A stretch of 64,000 bases of DNA, from contig NZ_JAJNCT010000009.1 of the NCBI RefSeq assembly GCF_021026195.1, positions 372,001 through 436,000 on the forward strand, in the 5' to 3' direction. Positions 34,964 to 43,918 of this stretch are shown piece by piece. The position numbers were made by a program, and so were the translations under genes. This stretch comes from Comamonas koreensis. GTDB taxonomy: Bacteria > Pseudomonadota > Gammaproteobacteria > Burkholderiales > Burkholderiaceae_C. Position 1 is the first letter of the stretch; each line of letters starts with the position of its first letter. The notes beneath the pieces were generated by a model that worked only from the letters and a program-made list of their open reading frames with translations, was not told the origin of the DNA and ran no database searches.

Positions 34964-35314
34964 GCGGCTAGGGCGGGGTGGCAATCCCTGGTTGGGGTGT
35001 GGCTATGGCGGGGGTGGGGTTGCGAAAGGGTGGGGGGTGTGCGCAAGACAGGCTCTCTTTCAGCTGCCCCATGAGGATGACCACCTAACGGGCTGCTGCA
35101 TAGAGAAGCAGCGGACTCGATGCGAGATCTTCCCTTTTTTCAATTTGTTCTGTGTTGCATTTCCACTGACTTGTCAGTTGTGCGTAAGCATTGCTGCATC
35201 AAATGTAAAAACTATCAAATTTCATTAATTGATATTTTTTAAGGCGCGAGCGATTCCGGCGATGGCGCCTCGTGAATGCAAAAACCAAAAAACAGAGTTG
35301 GGAGGGATCTACAC
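34964..35314. promoter_or_regulatory. Gap between divergent SIP and Rhs genes
   Basis: About 350 bp. The left part is G-rich (tracts of GGGGTGGGG around 35005-35040); from 35120 to 35245 it is AT-rich and probably carries the Rhs promoter. No gene is visible. Confidence 0.5.
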
Positions 35315-38300
35315 ATGCCTAGCGTTATGCACTGCGGCCGAGGAACAGAGCCACCGGCCAAGCCGCCCATCACCTCGGCGTGGATACGAGGAAGTCTGTT
35401 TGCCTACCTACTCTCCAGCGCATTTTGGGCCTCGGCCCAAGGCATCTCAGGCATTGGCGCCTTCGTCCCCAACACCGAGCTGGGCTTCACCCCAGTCGCC
35501 AAAGCCGGCGAGCCACGCATCAACTGGATCAATGGCGAGTACCAAGAGAGCAACACCGACCTGAGCGTCAAAGTGCTGGGCGGCAGCTTGGACATTGCCC
35601 GCTCCTGGAGCCAGGGGCGCTGGTGGCTCAACCCCGCCTGGGCACCGCTCAGCTTTGAGCTCGATCCGCTGGGCAGCGACGCCAAAGTGATCGAACGGGT
35701 GGGAGTGCTCTACGAGCGCAGCGGCCAAAGCGATCTGTACATGGCCAAGAGCAAAGGCAATGCGCCCGTTTACATCAAACGACTCAAAGATGCCGCAGGC
35801 CAGCACACCGGCTGGCAGTGGTACGACCGCTTTGGCAACACCATCAACTACAACCAAGATGGCGTCATCCAAAGCTATGCCAACGCCAGCGGCGTCAAAG
35901 TCAGCTTCGCCTATGACAGCGCCACCAGCGCCCGTATCCTGGACCACTTTGACAAGACCATCTACACCGTCACCATGGCGGGGGGCCTGATCACCAAGAT
36001 AGAAGACCTGGCCGGGCGCAGCGTCAGCTACCAATGGGCGGGCCAGCGCCTGGCTCAGGTCACTGACGTCATGGGCCACACCTGGAAGTACGAGTACGAC
36101 GCCAACGGCCAGATCACCAGCCGCACCGACCCGCTGGGCCTCAAGATCAGCGCCCAGTACATCCAAAGCATTCCCGCGCCCGAGCCCATGCTGAGCCTGG
36201 GCAAGAAGGGCGTCACCATCGACCCCACCGGCACCAGCGGCACTACGCAAAAACTGGCCAATCTGTGGGGCGGCGGGCGCGTGGGGCAGTTTGATGGGCA
36301 AAGCGGCTGCGCATCCACGGGCGCCAACAACTACCTGCGCGAGCGCCGGGTGTTTGAAGTCACCTACACCGACTGCCGGGGCAACGCCACCGTCACCCAG
36401 TACGACCTGCAAGGCAACGAACTCAGTCGTACCTTCAACGGTAAAAAGACCGCCTCCAACCAATGGGATGGCGCTTACCAACAGAAGTACACCAATGCCC
36501 GGGGCTACAGCACCACCACGACCTACGACAGCAACTACCAACCGCTGCAAATCACCCACCCCGATGGCAGCGTGGAGAAGTACACGTACGAGCCCGTGTT
36601 TGGACGGCAGAGCAGCTACACCAACCAGCTGGGGGTTGTGAGTACCTGGCGGTATGACAGCAAGGGGAATGTGACCGAATGGGTGGAGGCCAAAGGCCTG
36701 CCCGAAGAGCGCACAACCCTCTACACCTACGACCAACACAGCCAACTCACCAGCACCACCAAGGGCGCGGGGGATGCGACCAAGGCGGATGCCATTACCC
36801 AAAGCTGGCAGTACGACAGCGCGGGCAACGTCACAACTCAAACCGATGGTGAGGGGCATGCCAGAAAGATGGCGTATGACTTGCGGGGGGCACCCACCAG
36901 CAGGACTGATGCATTGAACCGCACAACCAGCCTGGAGGTGGATGCCGCTGGCAATGTGACCAAGGCCACCAACCCGCTAGGCCACGCCACCCAAATCCGC
37001 TATGACGCCAGAGGCAGGCGAACGCATGTCATCAGCCCGATGGGCAACACCCAGATCACCCGCTATGACCAAAGAGGCCGGGTGATTGAGATCCTGGCGC
37101 CTGGTGAGAACGAAGGTGCCGGTCGCAGGACCGTGTATGACAGCAACGGCTGGCCGATTCAGTCCATCAGCCAAAGCGGCTTGGTCACGGAAACCACCTA
37201 TGACGAGAGAGGCCGCATCCAAGCCACCAAGGACCCTGCACGCAACACCACCCGCTACGAATACGGGGCAGATGATACTGAGCAGGCAGGGCTGCTGATT
37301 GCAACCCAGTACCCCACTTACAAAGAGACCTACCGGTATGACCAGCAAGGGCGGCAGATCGTCACTATGCAGCACCTTGGGGGAAACGAAACTCGCACAC
37401 AAAGCCAAACCTACGATGTGCTGGGTCAGCGTGTGGCGAGCACCGATCCAGGAGGCAAGACAACGTTGGTTGAGTACGACGCGCTGGGCAGAAAGAGCCA
37501 GAGCACCGATCCCGCAGGGCAGACCACAAGTCAAAGCTGGAACGCCTTTGACCAGTTGACCAGCCTCAGGGATGCCAACGGCAACACCCACCGTTTTGAA
37601 TACGACAAGGTGGGCAGGCAAATCAAAGAAGTCCGTCCCATGGGCGGAGCCATTGCTTACCGCTACGACGCTGCCCACCAACTGATCTTGCGGACCGATG
37701 CGGGAGGCAACACAAAGGCCTATGTCTACGATAGTGCGGGACAGATGGTGGCGGAAGAACACAAGATCGGAGGCAGCACGCCTGACCAGCGGATCGCCTA
37801 CCAATACCACAAGGATGGGCAGCTCACCGCTTACGAACAAAAAGATGGTGCAGCAAACCTCATCAGCAGCGTCATATACACACAAGACCCTCAAGGGCGC
37901 ACAGTACAAAGCCAGACGACGTATGGCAAGGTGGATGACTCAGGGAGCTTCAACTTCACCACCGGCCAAAGCTTCAACAGCGACGGCCAGCTGGCAAGCC
38001 AGACCTACCCCGACGGCAGCACGCAAACCTATAGTTATAACAATGGGCAGCTTGCCCAGATCACCCTGCCGAACGGCAGTGAAATCCGCTACCAAAACTA
38101 CCAGTGGAACGTTCCCACCAGCATCCAAACCCCAGGCGCTGCCAAATCCTTGGCGCTGGATGCCCTGCAACGCCCCACCCGCATCCAGGTCAAAAACAGC
38201 AGCGACCAGGTTCTGGCCAGCAAAGCCTACCAATACGACAAGGCCGGCAATATCACCCAGATCGACAGCGACCTGGGCACCACCCAATACGGCTATGACA

Positions 38301-39637
38301 GCTTAGACCGCCTCACCCAGGCGACGCCAGACCAAAGCCTGCAGGGCCTGGGCCTGCCCAGCGAACAATATGGCTATGACGCCGTAGGCAACCGCACCAG
38401 CAGCGCGCACCAGCCGGGCACCTGGAGCTATAACGCCGACAACCAAATGGTCCGCTACCCCAGCAAAACGCCGTTTAGCCCAAGCCCTGCGGTAGACACC
38501 CAGGTGAGCTACACCCCGCAGGGCCATACCCAGCAGGAAACGAGTGGGCAGGACAGCAAGACCTACCGCTACAACGCCGCCGAGCGGCTGATCACCTACG
38601 AGAGCAGTGATGGCACGCAAGCCCATTACCGCTATGACCCGTTCGGCCGCAGAATCAGCAAGAGCGTGACCAAAGACGCGGCCATGCAAGTGACCTACCT
38701 TATCTACAGCGAGCAGGCGCTGATGGGGGAGTTGGATAAGGATGGCACGTTGCAGCTGGCTTATGGGTTCAATCCCGTTTCCGGGCAGCAAGGGTCATGG
38801 AGTACTGACCCCATCTGGCAAGCCGAAGCTGTTAATGGCAGCTTGAGCAAGCCTGACACGGCTTACCACTACCTGTATACGGATCACCTGGGGACACCTC
38901 ATATCGCGACAGATAAGACGGGGGCGATCACGTGGAAAACTATTGCGGAATCGTTTGGTGCGATGGAGGAAGTCGAAAACTCAGTGCGGGTGAATTTGAG
39001 ATTTCCGGGGCAGTATTGGGATGAAGAATCCGGAAAGCATTATAACTTCTACAGATACTATCGATCTGAAACTGGTAGATATATGAAGTCAGACCCTGTT
39101 GGTCTTAGCGCTGGAGTTAATTTCTATGGTTACGGATTTGCAAATCCTCTATATTTCATTGATTCTGTTGGCCTAAAAGCACAAGTTTGCTGCATACAGA
39201 TCGTCTCGGTGATAGGGGTAAAAGCCTATCATTGTTTTATAAACGAAGTTGAAGACGAAGCAAAACAACCTTGTGAAAATTGCCACTCCCAGACTCGAAC
39301 ACTAGGGCTTCAGGGGCCACCTCCTTTGGGAACCTCTACAAATGGTAATGGCGAGAAGATGATAAACGATCCATTTAATAATGCTGCAAATTCTATATGC
39401 GGTCCATGGGTGGAAAATTGTGAATTAAATAAATGTCTATCAAAGGAATATGAAGCTTATAGCAATCCTTCCAACTACAGACTGCTCGGCCCTAATAGCA
39501 ATACTTTCGCATATACGCTCGCATCGAGATGTGGAGTCCCTGAACCCGCTAACCGTCCTTGGTCCCCAGGCTGGGGGCATAGACCAGCAGGCCCTCCTGA
39601 AGAGACAAACTCCAACTCTAATTATGGCTCCGCATGA
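35315..39637 (+). CDS. Secreted Rhs/YD-repeat protein with variable C-terminal tip
   Basis: I choose the ATG at 35315 because GGGAGGGA lies 7 bases before it; an ATG at 35276 has no such site. The 1440-residue product has a late signal peptide (about 25-43, ending ASA-QG), a DUF6531-like start (VKVLGGSLDIARSWSQGRWW), about 25 YD repeats (for example TRYDQRGRVIEI and TLVEYDALGRKSQSTDPAG), and the RHS core (YLYTDHLGTPHIATDKTGAI, then FPGQYWDEESGKHYNFYRYY ending SDPVGL). After DSVGLKA comes a cysteine-rich tip of about 150 residues. GC content falls sharply near 39,000, inside the core, so the tip was probably exchanged. Sec export rather than VgrG/PAAR delivery is implied. Confidence 0.9.
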   Translation: MPSVMHCGRGTEPPAKPPITSAWIRGSLFAYLLSSAFWASAQGISGIGAFVPNTELGFTPVAKAGEPRINWINGEYQESNTDLSVKVLGGSLDIARSWSQGRWWLNPAWAPLSFELDPLGSDAKVIERVGVLYERSGQSDLYMAKSKGNAPVYIKRLKDAAGQHTGWQWYDRFGNTINYNQDGVIQSYANASGVKVSFAYDSATSARILDHFDKTIYTVTMAGGLITKIEDLAGRSVSYQWAGQRLAQVTDVMGHTWKYEYDANGQITSRTDPLGLKISAQYIQSIPAPEPMLSLGKKGVTIDPTGTSGTTQKLANLWGGGRVGQFDGQSGCASTGANNYLRERRVFEVTYTDCRGNATVTQYDLQGNELSRTFNGKKTASNQWDGAYQQKYTNARGYSTTTTYDSNYQPLQITHPDGSVEKYTYEPVFGRQSSYTNQLGVVSTWRYDSKGNVTEWVEAKGLPEERTTLYTYDQHSQLTSTTKGAGDATKADAITQSWQYDSAGNVTTQTDGEGHARKMAYDLRGAPTSRTDALNRTTSLEVDAAGNVTKATNPLGHATQIRYDARGRRTHVISPMGNTQITRYDQRGRVIEILAPGENEGAGRRTVYDSNGWPIQSISQSGLVTETTYDERGRIQATKDPARNTTRYEYGADDTEQAGLLIATQYPTYKETYRYDQQGRQIVTMQHLGGNETRTQSQTYDVLGQRVASTDPGGKTTLVEYDALGRKSQSTDPAGQTTSQSWNAFDQLTSLRDANGNTHRFEYDKVGRQIKEVRPMGGAIAYRYDAAHQLILRTDAGGNTKAYVYDSAGQMVAEEHKIGGSTPDQRIAYQYHKDGQLTAYEQKDGAANLISSVIYTQDPQGRTVQSQTTYGKVDDSGSFNFTTGQSFNSDGQLASQTYPDGSTQTYSYNNGQLAQITLPNGSEIRYQNYQWNVPTSIQTPGAAKSLALDALQRPTRIQVKNSSDQVLASKAYQYDKAGNITQIDSDLGTTQYGYDSLDRLTQATPDQSLQGLGLPSEQYGYDAVGNRTSSAHQPGTWSYNADNQMVRYPSKTPFSPSPAVDTQVSYTPQGHTQQETSGQDSKTYRYNAAERLITYESSDGTQAHYRYDPFGRRISKSVTKDAAMQVTYLIYSEQALMGELDKDGTLQLAYGFNPVSGQQGSWSTDPIWQAEAVNGSLSKPDTAYHYLYTDHLGTPHIATDKTGAITWKTIAESFGAMEEVENSVRVNLRFPGQYWDEESGKHYNFYRYYRSETGRYMKSDPVGLSAGVNFYGYGFANPLYFIDSVGLKAQVCCIQIVSVIGVKAYHCFINEVEDEAKQPCENCHSQTRTLGLQGPPPLGTSTNGNGEKMINDPFNNAANSICGPWVENCELNKCLSKEYEAYSNPSNYRLLGPNSNTFAYTLASRCGVPEPANRPWSPGWGHRPAGPPEETNSNSNYGSA

Positions 39638-40131
39638 TAAAAATAGTTTTTCTATCTTTCTTTGTCACTGGTTGTACTTTATTTGTGAATTATGACTATT
39701 TCTCACAGCGAATAGCGCGTATCGACACAAGTAAGAGTGGTGCTATTTCAGTAGAAACTATATTGCATAAAGGTAGAAATGAATTGCATTTCTATGCGAG
39801 AGGCTATGATTGTAATTCCCCATTAATTGGTAATATTGTCGTTTCAATAAATGTAGGCGGTGATGAAAAAATCACAGATTTAAAATTGAGTGAATTAACG
39901 TGGCCTAGGCGAGGAAGTGATTATGAGTGTGTGCCATTGGGATTCTATAACACGAAAAATGGACGGCCTTTCAGTATAGTGCTGGAAAATAAAGAGAAGG
40001 TGATATTTCATTTTAAAAACGATATCGCGACGTCCGGAAGTATTGTTGAGGTATGGGTTGCGTATGATTCAAGGCTTAGTTTAGGATATGTTGAAAAGCA
40101 CCGAGCACGTATAAAGGGCGGTGGTCATTAG
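39634..40131 (+). CDS. Putative lipoprotein, candidate immunity protein for the Rhs tip
   Basis: The 165-residue product begins with a short hydrophobic segment and a lipobox-like FVTGC (Cys at residue 14), so it is probably a lipoprotein. The mature part appears beta-rich, with NELHFYARGYDCNSPLIGNI and WPRRGSDYECVPLGFYNTKN. The ATG overlaps the Rhs stop by 4 bp, meaning translational coupling. In polymorphic toxin loci the gene directly behind the toxin is usually its immunity protein; a periplasmic lipoprotein would fit a tip acting in the periplasm. No family is recognised. The gene is AT-rich compared with the chromosome. Confidence 0.6.
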   Translation: MIKIVFLSFFVTGCTLFVNYDYFSQRIARIDTSKSGAISVETILHKGRNELHFYARGYDCNSPLIGNIVVSINVGGDEKITDLKLSELTWPRRGSDYECVPLGFYNTKNGRPFSIVLENKEKVIFHFKNDIATSGSIVEVWVAYDSRLSLGYVEKHRARIKGGGH

Positions 40132-40196
40132 CAAAGAGTGATAATGAAAGTGGGCAAAATTAGGATGATATATTGCTAAGAAAAGACAAGGGGGTC

Positions 40197-40538
40197 ATGA
40201 CTAATGATCCTTTGCAGTCTGCATTCCAGATGCTTGCGGACTTTAAGAACGGCAGTATCACATATCGTATTAAGATGAACAGCGAACAGATATTCTTATT
40301 GAGAATATTGTGCGAAGATCTATTGCCAGGTCAGGATTTTGAGTGGAAAAATTTAGAGTGCATAATCATTAAAATTATGCGTGCAGATAGTTTATGGAAT
40401 AAAAGATGCCAATTGGCAATCAGCGACTTTTATTCGATGCGCCAATCCGGCCGAAAAAATGAGGCGCGCGAGATTCAAGAGAATTTTATTGAGGCATGCC
40501 CCTCTTCATGGTATCGGAAATTTATTATTGACCTATAG
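40197..40538 (+). CDS. Small hypothetical protein in the Rhs-linked AT-rich array
   Basis: A 113-residue soluble protein from the ATG at 40197 behind AAGGGGG; an in-frame TTG at 40173 is possible. No signal peptide or membrane segment. MNSEQIFLLRILCEDLLPGQ and MRADSLWNKRCQLAISDFYS suggest an all-helical fold with several aromatic residues. I do not recognise the family. It lies 65 bp after the putative lipoprotein and 46 bp before a membrane protein, on the same strand and with the same low GC, and could be a cytoplasmic immunity protein. Confidence 0.6.
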   Translation: MTNDPLQSAFQMLADFKNGSITYRIKMNSEQIFLLRILCEDLLPGQDFEWKNLECIIIKIMRADSLWNKRCQLAISDFYSMRQSGRKNEAREIQENFIEACPSSWYRKFIIDL

Positions 40539-40584
40539 ATGCTGGGCATTGCCTTAAATTTGCAAGCAAGACTAATCAGGAAAA

Positions 40585-40953
40585 ATGGGGTTTATGCATA
40601 TAGGGAGGAAGTTATTTGTAATTACTACAGCATGCAATTTTGTTGTGCTGTATGTGTACACTTTTGGAATCTATCTCCTGCTGACTCCGGTGTACCTTGT
40701 TATATCTATTCTGCTGTTCCATATTGATTTCTCTCAAAAGATAATCAATCTTCAAACAGCCGCTGCACTATCTTTAATAATTTCGATTGCAGAATCATTT
40801 TTGGTGGCTAAAATAAATATTTTGGCTATTTTGTTTAAGAAAGACTTTGAGTTCTTTCGTATGAACGATTCAGAATTTAATTTGTTTATCTTTCAAATCA
40901 TTCTTTTTTCGATTTGCAATTTTTTATTGATATTCTTAAGCGCTAAAAGATAA
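40585..40953 (+). CDS. Small membrane protein in the Rhs-linked array
   Basis: The 122-residue product has about four hydrophobic helices (about 9-28, 29-46, 56-76 and 97-119), a short basic start (MGFMHIGRK) and a basic end (SAKR). No conserved motif is recognised. AGGA precedes the ATG at 40585. The size and topology recall small inner-membrane immunity proteins, but the evidence is only its place in the AT-rich gene string behind the Rhs protein. Confidence 0.55.
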   Translation: MGFMHIGRKLFVITTACNFVVLYVYTFGIYLLLTPVYLVISILLFHIDFSQKIINLQTAAALSLIISIAESFLVAKINILAILFKKDFEFFRMNDSEFNLFIFQIILFSICNFLLIFLSAKR

Positions 40954-41021
40954 ATGGGTGAAAAAGATAGTTATCACATTTGATAACTATTGGCTAGGTG
41001 AGAGAATGCTTATAAGGATAA

Positions 41022-41483
41022 ATGATGGTTTTGAATAATGTGCGAAAAATTTTGTTTCTTGCAATAATTTTGTTTTCTAGATCATCTTTATCTGATAGTA
41101 GCTGTCCAGTAGATTTCATCTTGATAGAAAAAGGCAGCGGAAGTCTTGAATTAGGTCTCAAGAATAATATGAGTAAACCTCATGAAATTCAATACGACCG
41201 ACTACCGTGGGTGCTTTCGTCTGGTGGTGTGGAATTTCATGTGTTTGTTGACCGCAAAAGAATCCAACAGGTGCATGGGGTCGGACGAAATACATTGATT
41301 TTAAAATTGGGTCCTAAATCTTCAATCTCTAGTGAGGTTAATATTGGTTATTTATCCTCGCTTTACTCTGGAATTTCTAGTGATAGAGTTTCAATTGCAT
41401 GGGAATACAATATTCCAAATAGTGAGATTTTTGAAGAGCATTGCCGTCGTTTCGAGGGTGTGCTCAAGTCTCCTCCGACATAA
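41022..41483 (+). CDS. Secreted small protein, paralogue A of a tandem pair
   Basis: A 153-residue protein with a signal peptide (about 1-24, ending near LSDSS). The mature part begins CPVDFILIEK and shares a pattern with the next gene: CPV near the mature N-terminus, an NxxS turn, YDRLPW, then a GxxxxLxLxxxSSISSEVNI stretch, VSIAWEYNI and a late Cys followed by FEGVL. Two cysteines (CPV and HCRRF) could pair. No known domain. AAGGA is just before the two possible ATGs (41022, 41025). It is probably periplasmic. Confidence 0.6.
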   Translation: MMVLNNVRKILFLAIILFSRSSLSDSSCPVDFILIEKGSGSLELGLKNNMSKPHEIQYDRLPWVLSSGGVEFHVFVDRKRIQQVHGVGRNTLILKLGPKSSISSEVNIGYLSSLYSGISSDRVSIAWEYNIPNSEIFEEHCRRFEGVLKSPPT

Positions 41484-41532
41484 AACTATCAAATCATAAA
41501 TTGGATTTTTAATGCTGCAAATGTGAGAGCTA

Positions 41533-42003
41533 ATGATAAAGGTGATTGATATTAGATTTTTATGGGCGCTGGTTGGCTTAAGCGCATCGGTTCAGGCGTG
41601 CCCTGTGCATGTTAGCGTTGAGCCAAAAAATAACGATGTGTTAGTCGTTTCGATCGATAACATCTCGTCCCAAGACTTGGGCATTCTCTACGATTTTTTT
41701 CCTTGGTCCATATTCGGTTTTGGAATAAACTACTCTGCGAAATACAGAGACGCAAAAACAGAAATTAGACCTATATATGCGTTTGGGCATCGTTCGGAGA
41801 TTGTTGTGCTAAAGGCAAATTCCTCTTTGAAGCAAGAAGTATCTTTATACAAACGTTTTCAGAATTTAAGATCAGACGCTGGAATGGCTGACGTAGCATG
41901 GAGCTACAGATTTGCGGCGCCGGGGATAGGCACCGATGTCTGTGCGATATTCAAAGGCCAGTTTTCTATTTTTGAAACACCCACCAAACGGACTTCAGAA
42001 TGA
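41533..42003 (+). CDS. Secreted small protein, paralogue B of a tandem pair
   Basis: The 156-residue protein has a signal peptide ending SVQA before CPVHVSVEPK. It aligns with the preceding gene along its length: CPV, NISSQ, YDFFPW, NSSLKQEVSLY, VAWSYRF and VCAIFKGQF, so the two arose by duplication. Spacing is 49 bp. Its AT-rich codon use matches the array and differs from the flanking chromosome. Duplicated periplasmic proteins behind a Rhs gene may be immunity genes kept from former tips. It is the last gene of the AT-rich block. Confidence 0.6.
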   Translation: MIKVIDIRFLWALVGLSASVQACPVHVSVEPKNNDVLVVSIDNISSQDLGILYDFFPWSIFGFGINYSAKYRDAKTEIRPIYAFGHRSEIVVLKANSSLKQEVSLYKRFQNLRSDAGMADVAWSYRFAAPGIGTDVCAIFKGQFSIFETPTKRTSE

Positions 42004-42160
42004 AGTCGTTCGACCAATAGCATTTGGCGGTGGTGGGTTCACTGCTTACTGGGATGCGGCGAGAGGAATGTACAGATGGAATGCCAGCAGTCGTTTTGCT
42101 GCTTCTCTCAGCGCCTGCGCCAACCCGAACCCGATCTTGGCGCAGATTCCAAAGCACCCA

Positions 42161-43876
42161 TCACCCCACCCCCACCCCCGCATACAACCCCCGCGTAAAC
42201 GCCTCCTCAAACACCGAATACCCTGACCAATCACTGTGCGCAAAATGCAGGCGCCCGGTGCTGGGGGTCGGCAGGGCTTGGATGCGCTCGCCGTTGATCA
42301 GCGCTGGGCGCTTGGCGCTGCTGGCAGGTTGGCCGATGCGGCTCAGCACGGTCTGGGTGCCGGGGCGGGGGATGGCCATCGCGTGGCCGTAGCGCATGAC
42401 CTCGACATGGGTGGTTTTTTCGTAGATGTCGGCGTGCGCGCGGGCCAGGGTGGCCAGGGTTTGGTCGCGGGCGGCCTCCCAGCTTTGGGCCAGCAGTTGC
42501 TGGCGGGCGCTGCGGGCGCTGGCGCCGGGCTGGTTGCCGCCCAAGGCGCGGTAGCAGGTCAGCACGGTGGGCAGTTGCTGCATTGCATTGAGGCGCTGGT
42601 GGCCGGCGTTGACGTAGCCCAGGCCGCCGTGGGCCACATCGTCGTACAGCACATTGTCCCAGGCCAGTTCGGCGCCGGGGCGGTCGCGCAGCGGCGCGCG
42701 GATATGCACATTGGTCACCTGCCAGGGTGCCCAGTCCAGCGCCTGCACGGCGGCGCGCAGAAAGTCGGGTGGGTCTTGCACCACATGGGCCGCGATGAAG
42801 GTCGGCAGCGCCACGATGCAGTGCGCGGCCTGCCAGCGCTCCATGCTTTGGTTGGCGTGGTTGAAGCTGTCGATCTCCACGCCTTGGCGCGTCTCGGCAA
42901 TCCGCATCACCGTGTGGCCGCTGTGCAGCCAGCCGGCGGCCTGCACCGGGGCCGCGAGCTGCTCGCTGAGCCAGCCATTGCCTTGCGGCCAGGTCAGCAC
43001 GCTGTCATGCGCATCGTCCGGCATGCCTGGCGCCTGAAAGCCGTGGCGGCTGGCAAAGTAGTGCAGGCCGGCCCAGGCTGATACCTGGGCGCAGCCTGCG
43101 CCAAAGTCGTCCTGGCAGGCATAGTCCAGGTACCAGCGCAGGTGCGGGTCGTCCAGCTGCTGCTGGGCCAGCCAGGTGTCAAAACGGATCGCATCCAGTG
43201 CCTGGTGGGCGGGGGCCAGGCCGCCTTGGGCCTGCCAGCTGCGCATCGCTGGCATGCTGAAGGGCTGGGCGCGCATGGCGCTGTCCACCAGCTGGGCAAA
43301 GCGCTGGTACTGGGCGATGGTGCTGGCGGCCACATCCTGCGTGGGCAGCAGGCCTTCCTGCCATTCGCCGTGGATAAAAAGGCGCTCCTGCGGGCTGAAG
43401 CACAGGTACTCGTCTTTGTACTGCCAGCGGCCGGCCACGCGCTGGCGCACGCCCAGCTCTTCGAGCAGGTCCTGCACCTCGGGGGCCTGGTCGCCAGGCA
43501 CCGGCAGGTAATGGGCGCCTAAGGGGCAGCGCAGGCCTTGCACGGTGCCGCCACGGCTGTTGCCGCCGGCCTGGTCTTCCAGCTCCAGCAGGGCCACATC
43601 GCTGGCGCCTGCCAGGCGCAAGGCGCGAGCGGCTGATAGCGCGGCAATGCCGCCACCGGCAATCAGCACCTGCACGCGGTGGGTTCGGCTGGGTGCGGGC
43701 AGCGGCAGGCCTTGCGCCAGGCGGTCGCGCATCGCATGGCCGCGCTCCCAGGCCTGGCCCACAAAGCCGCCTTGGATATGGGCGGCGCTGGTGCTGGGTG
43801 GCGCGGGCTTGCAGCCGGCCAGCGCGCTGCTGCCAGCCAGCGCGGCGGCGCCTTTCAGGACGGAGCGGCGCTGCAT
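42161..43876 (-). CDS. Tat-exported FAD-dependent oxidoreductase (amine oxidase-like)
   Basis: About 571 residues from the ATG complementary to 43874-43876; a TTG 24 bp upstream is an alternative. The start MQRRSVLKGAAALAGSSALA is a twin-arginine signal, followed by GC (Cys22), so it may become a lipoprotein. The FAD motif VLIAGGGIAALSAARAL is at about 70-86, and RCPLGAHYLPVPGDQAPEVQ plus the C-terminal LHFAHSDWSGYSVFEEAFTR are amine-oxidase-like FAD contacts. The substrate is unknown. It lies 42 bp after the aminopropyltransferase gene on the same strand, so polyamine-related oxidation in the periplasm is a guess from context. Confidence 0.8.
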   Translation of the reverse strand: MQRRSVLKGAAALAGSSALAGCKPAPPSTSAAHIQGGFVGQAWERGHAMRDRLAQGLPLPAPSRTHRVQVLIAGGGIAALSAARALRLAGASDVALLELEDQAGGNSRGGTVQGLRCPLGAHYLPVPGDQAPEVQDLLEELGVRQRVAGRWQYKDEYLCFSPQERLFIHGEWQEGLLPTQDVAASTIAQYQRFAQLVDSAMRAQPFSMPAMRSWQAQGGLAPAHQALDAIRFDTWLAQQQLDDPHLRWYLDYACQDDFGAGCAQVSAWAGLHYFASRHGFQAPGMPDDAHDSVLTWPQGNGWLSEQLAAPVQAAGWLHSGHTVMRIAETRQGVEIDSFNHANQSMERWQAAHCIVALPTFIAAHVVQDPPDFLRAAVQALDWAPWQVTNVHIRAPLRDRPGAELAWDNVLYDDVAHGGLGYVNAGHQRLNAMQQLPTVLTCYRALGGNQPGASARSARQQLLAQSWEAARDQTLATLARAHADIYEKTTHVEVMRYGHAMAIPRPGTQTVLSRIGQPASSAKRPALINGERIQALPTPSTGRLHFAHSDWSGYSVFEEAFTRGLYAGVGVG

Positions 43877-43918
43877 CACTGGGCGGTCCGCAGTGGGCAA
43901 GGGTGGCAGGCCGTCATG

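Noticed and set aside
35315..39637. Type VI secretion Rhs effector
   Set aside because: The N-terminus is a Sec signal peptide followed by a repeat domain; no PAAR domain, VgrG or EagR chaperone gene is present nearby.
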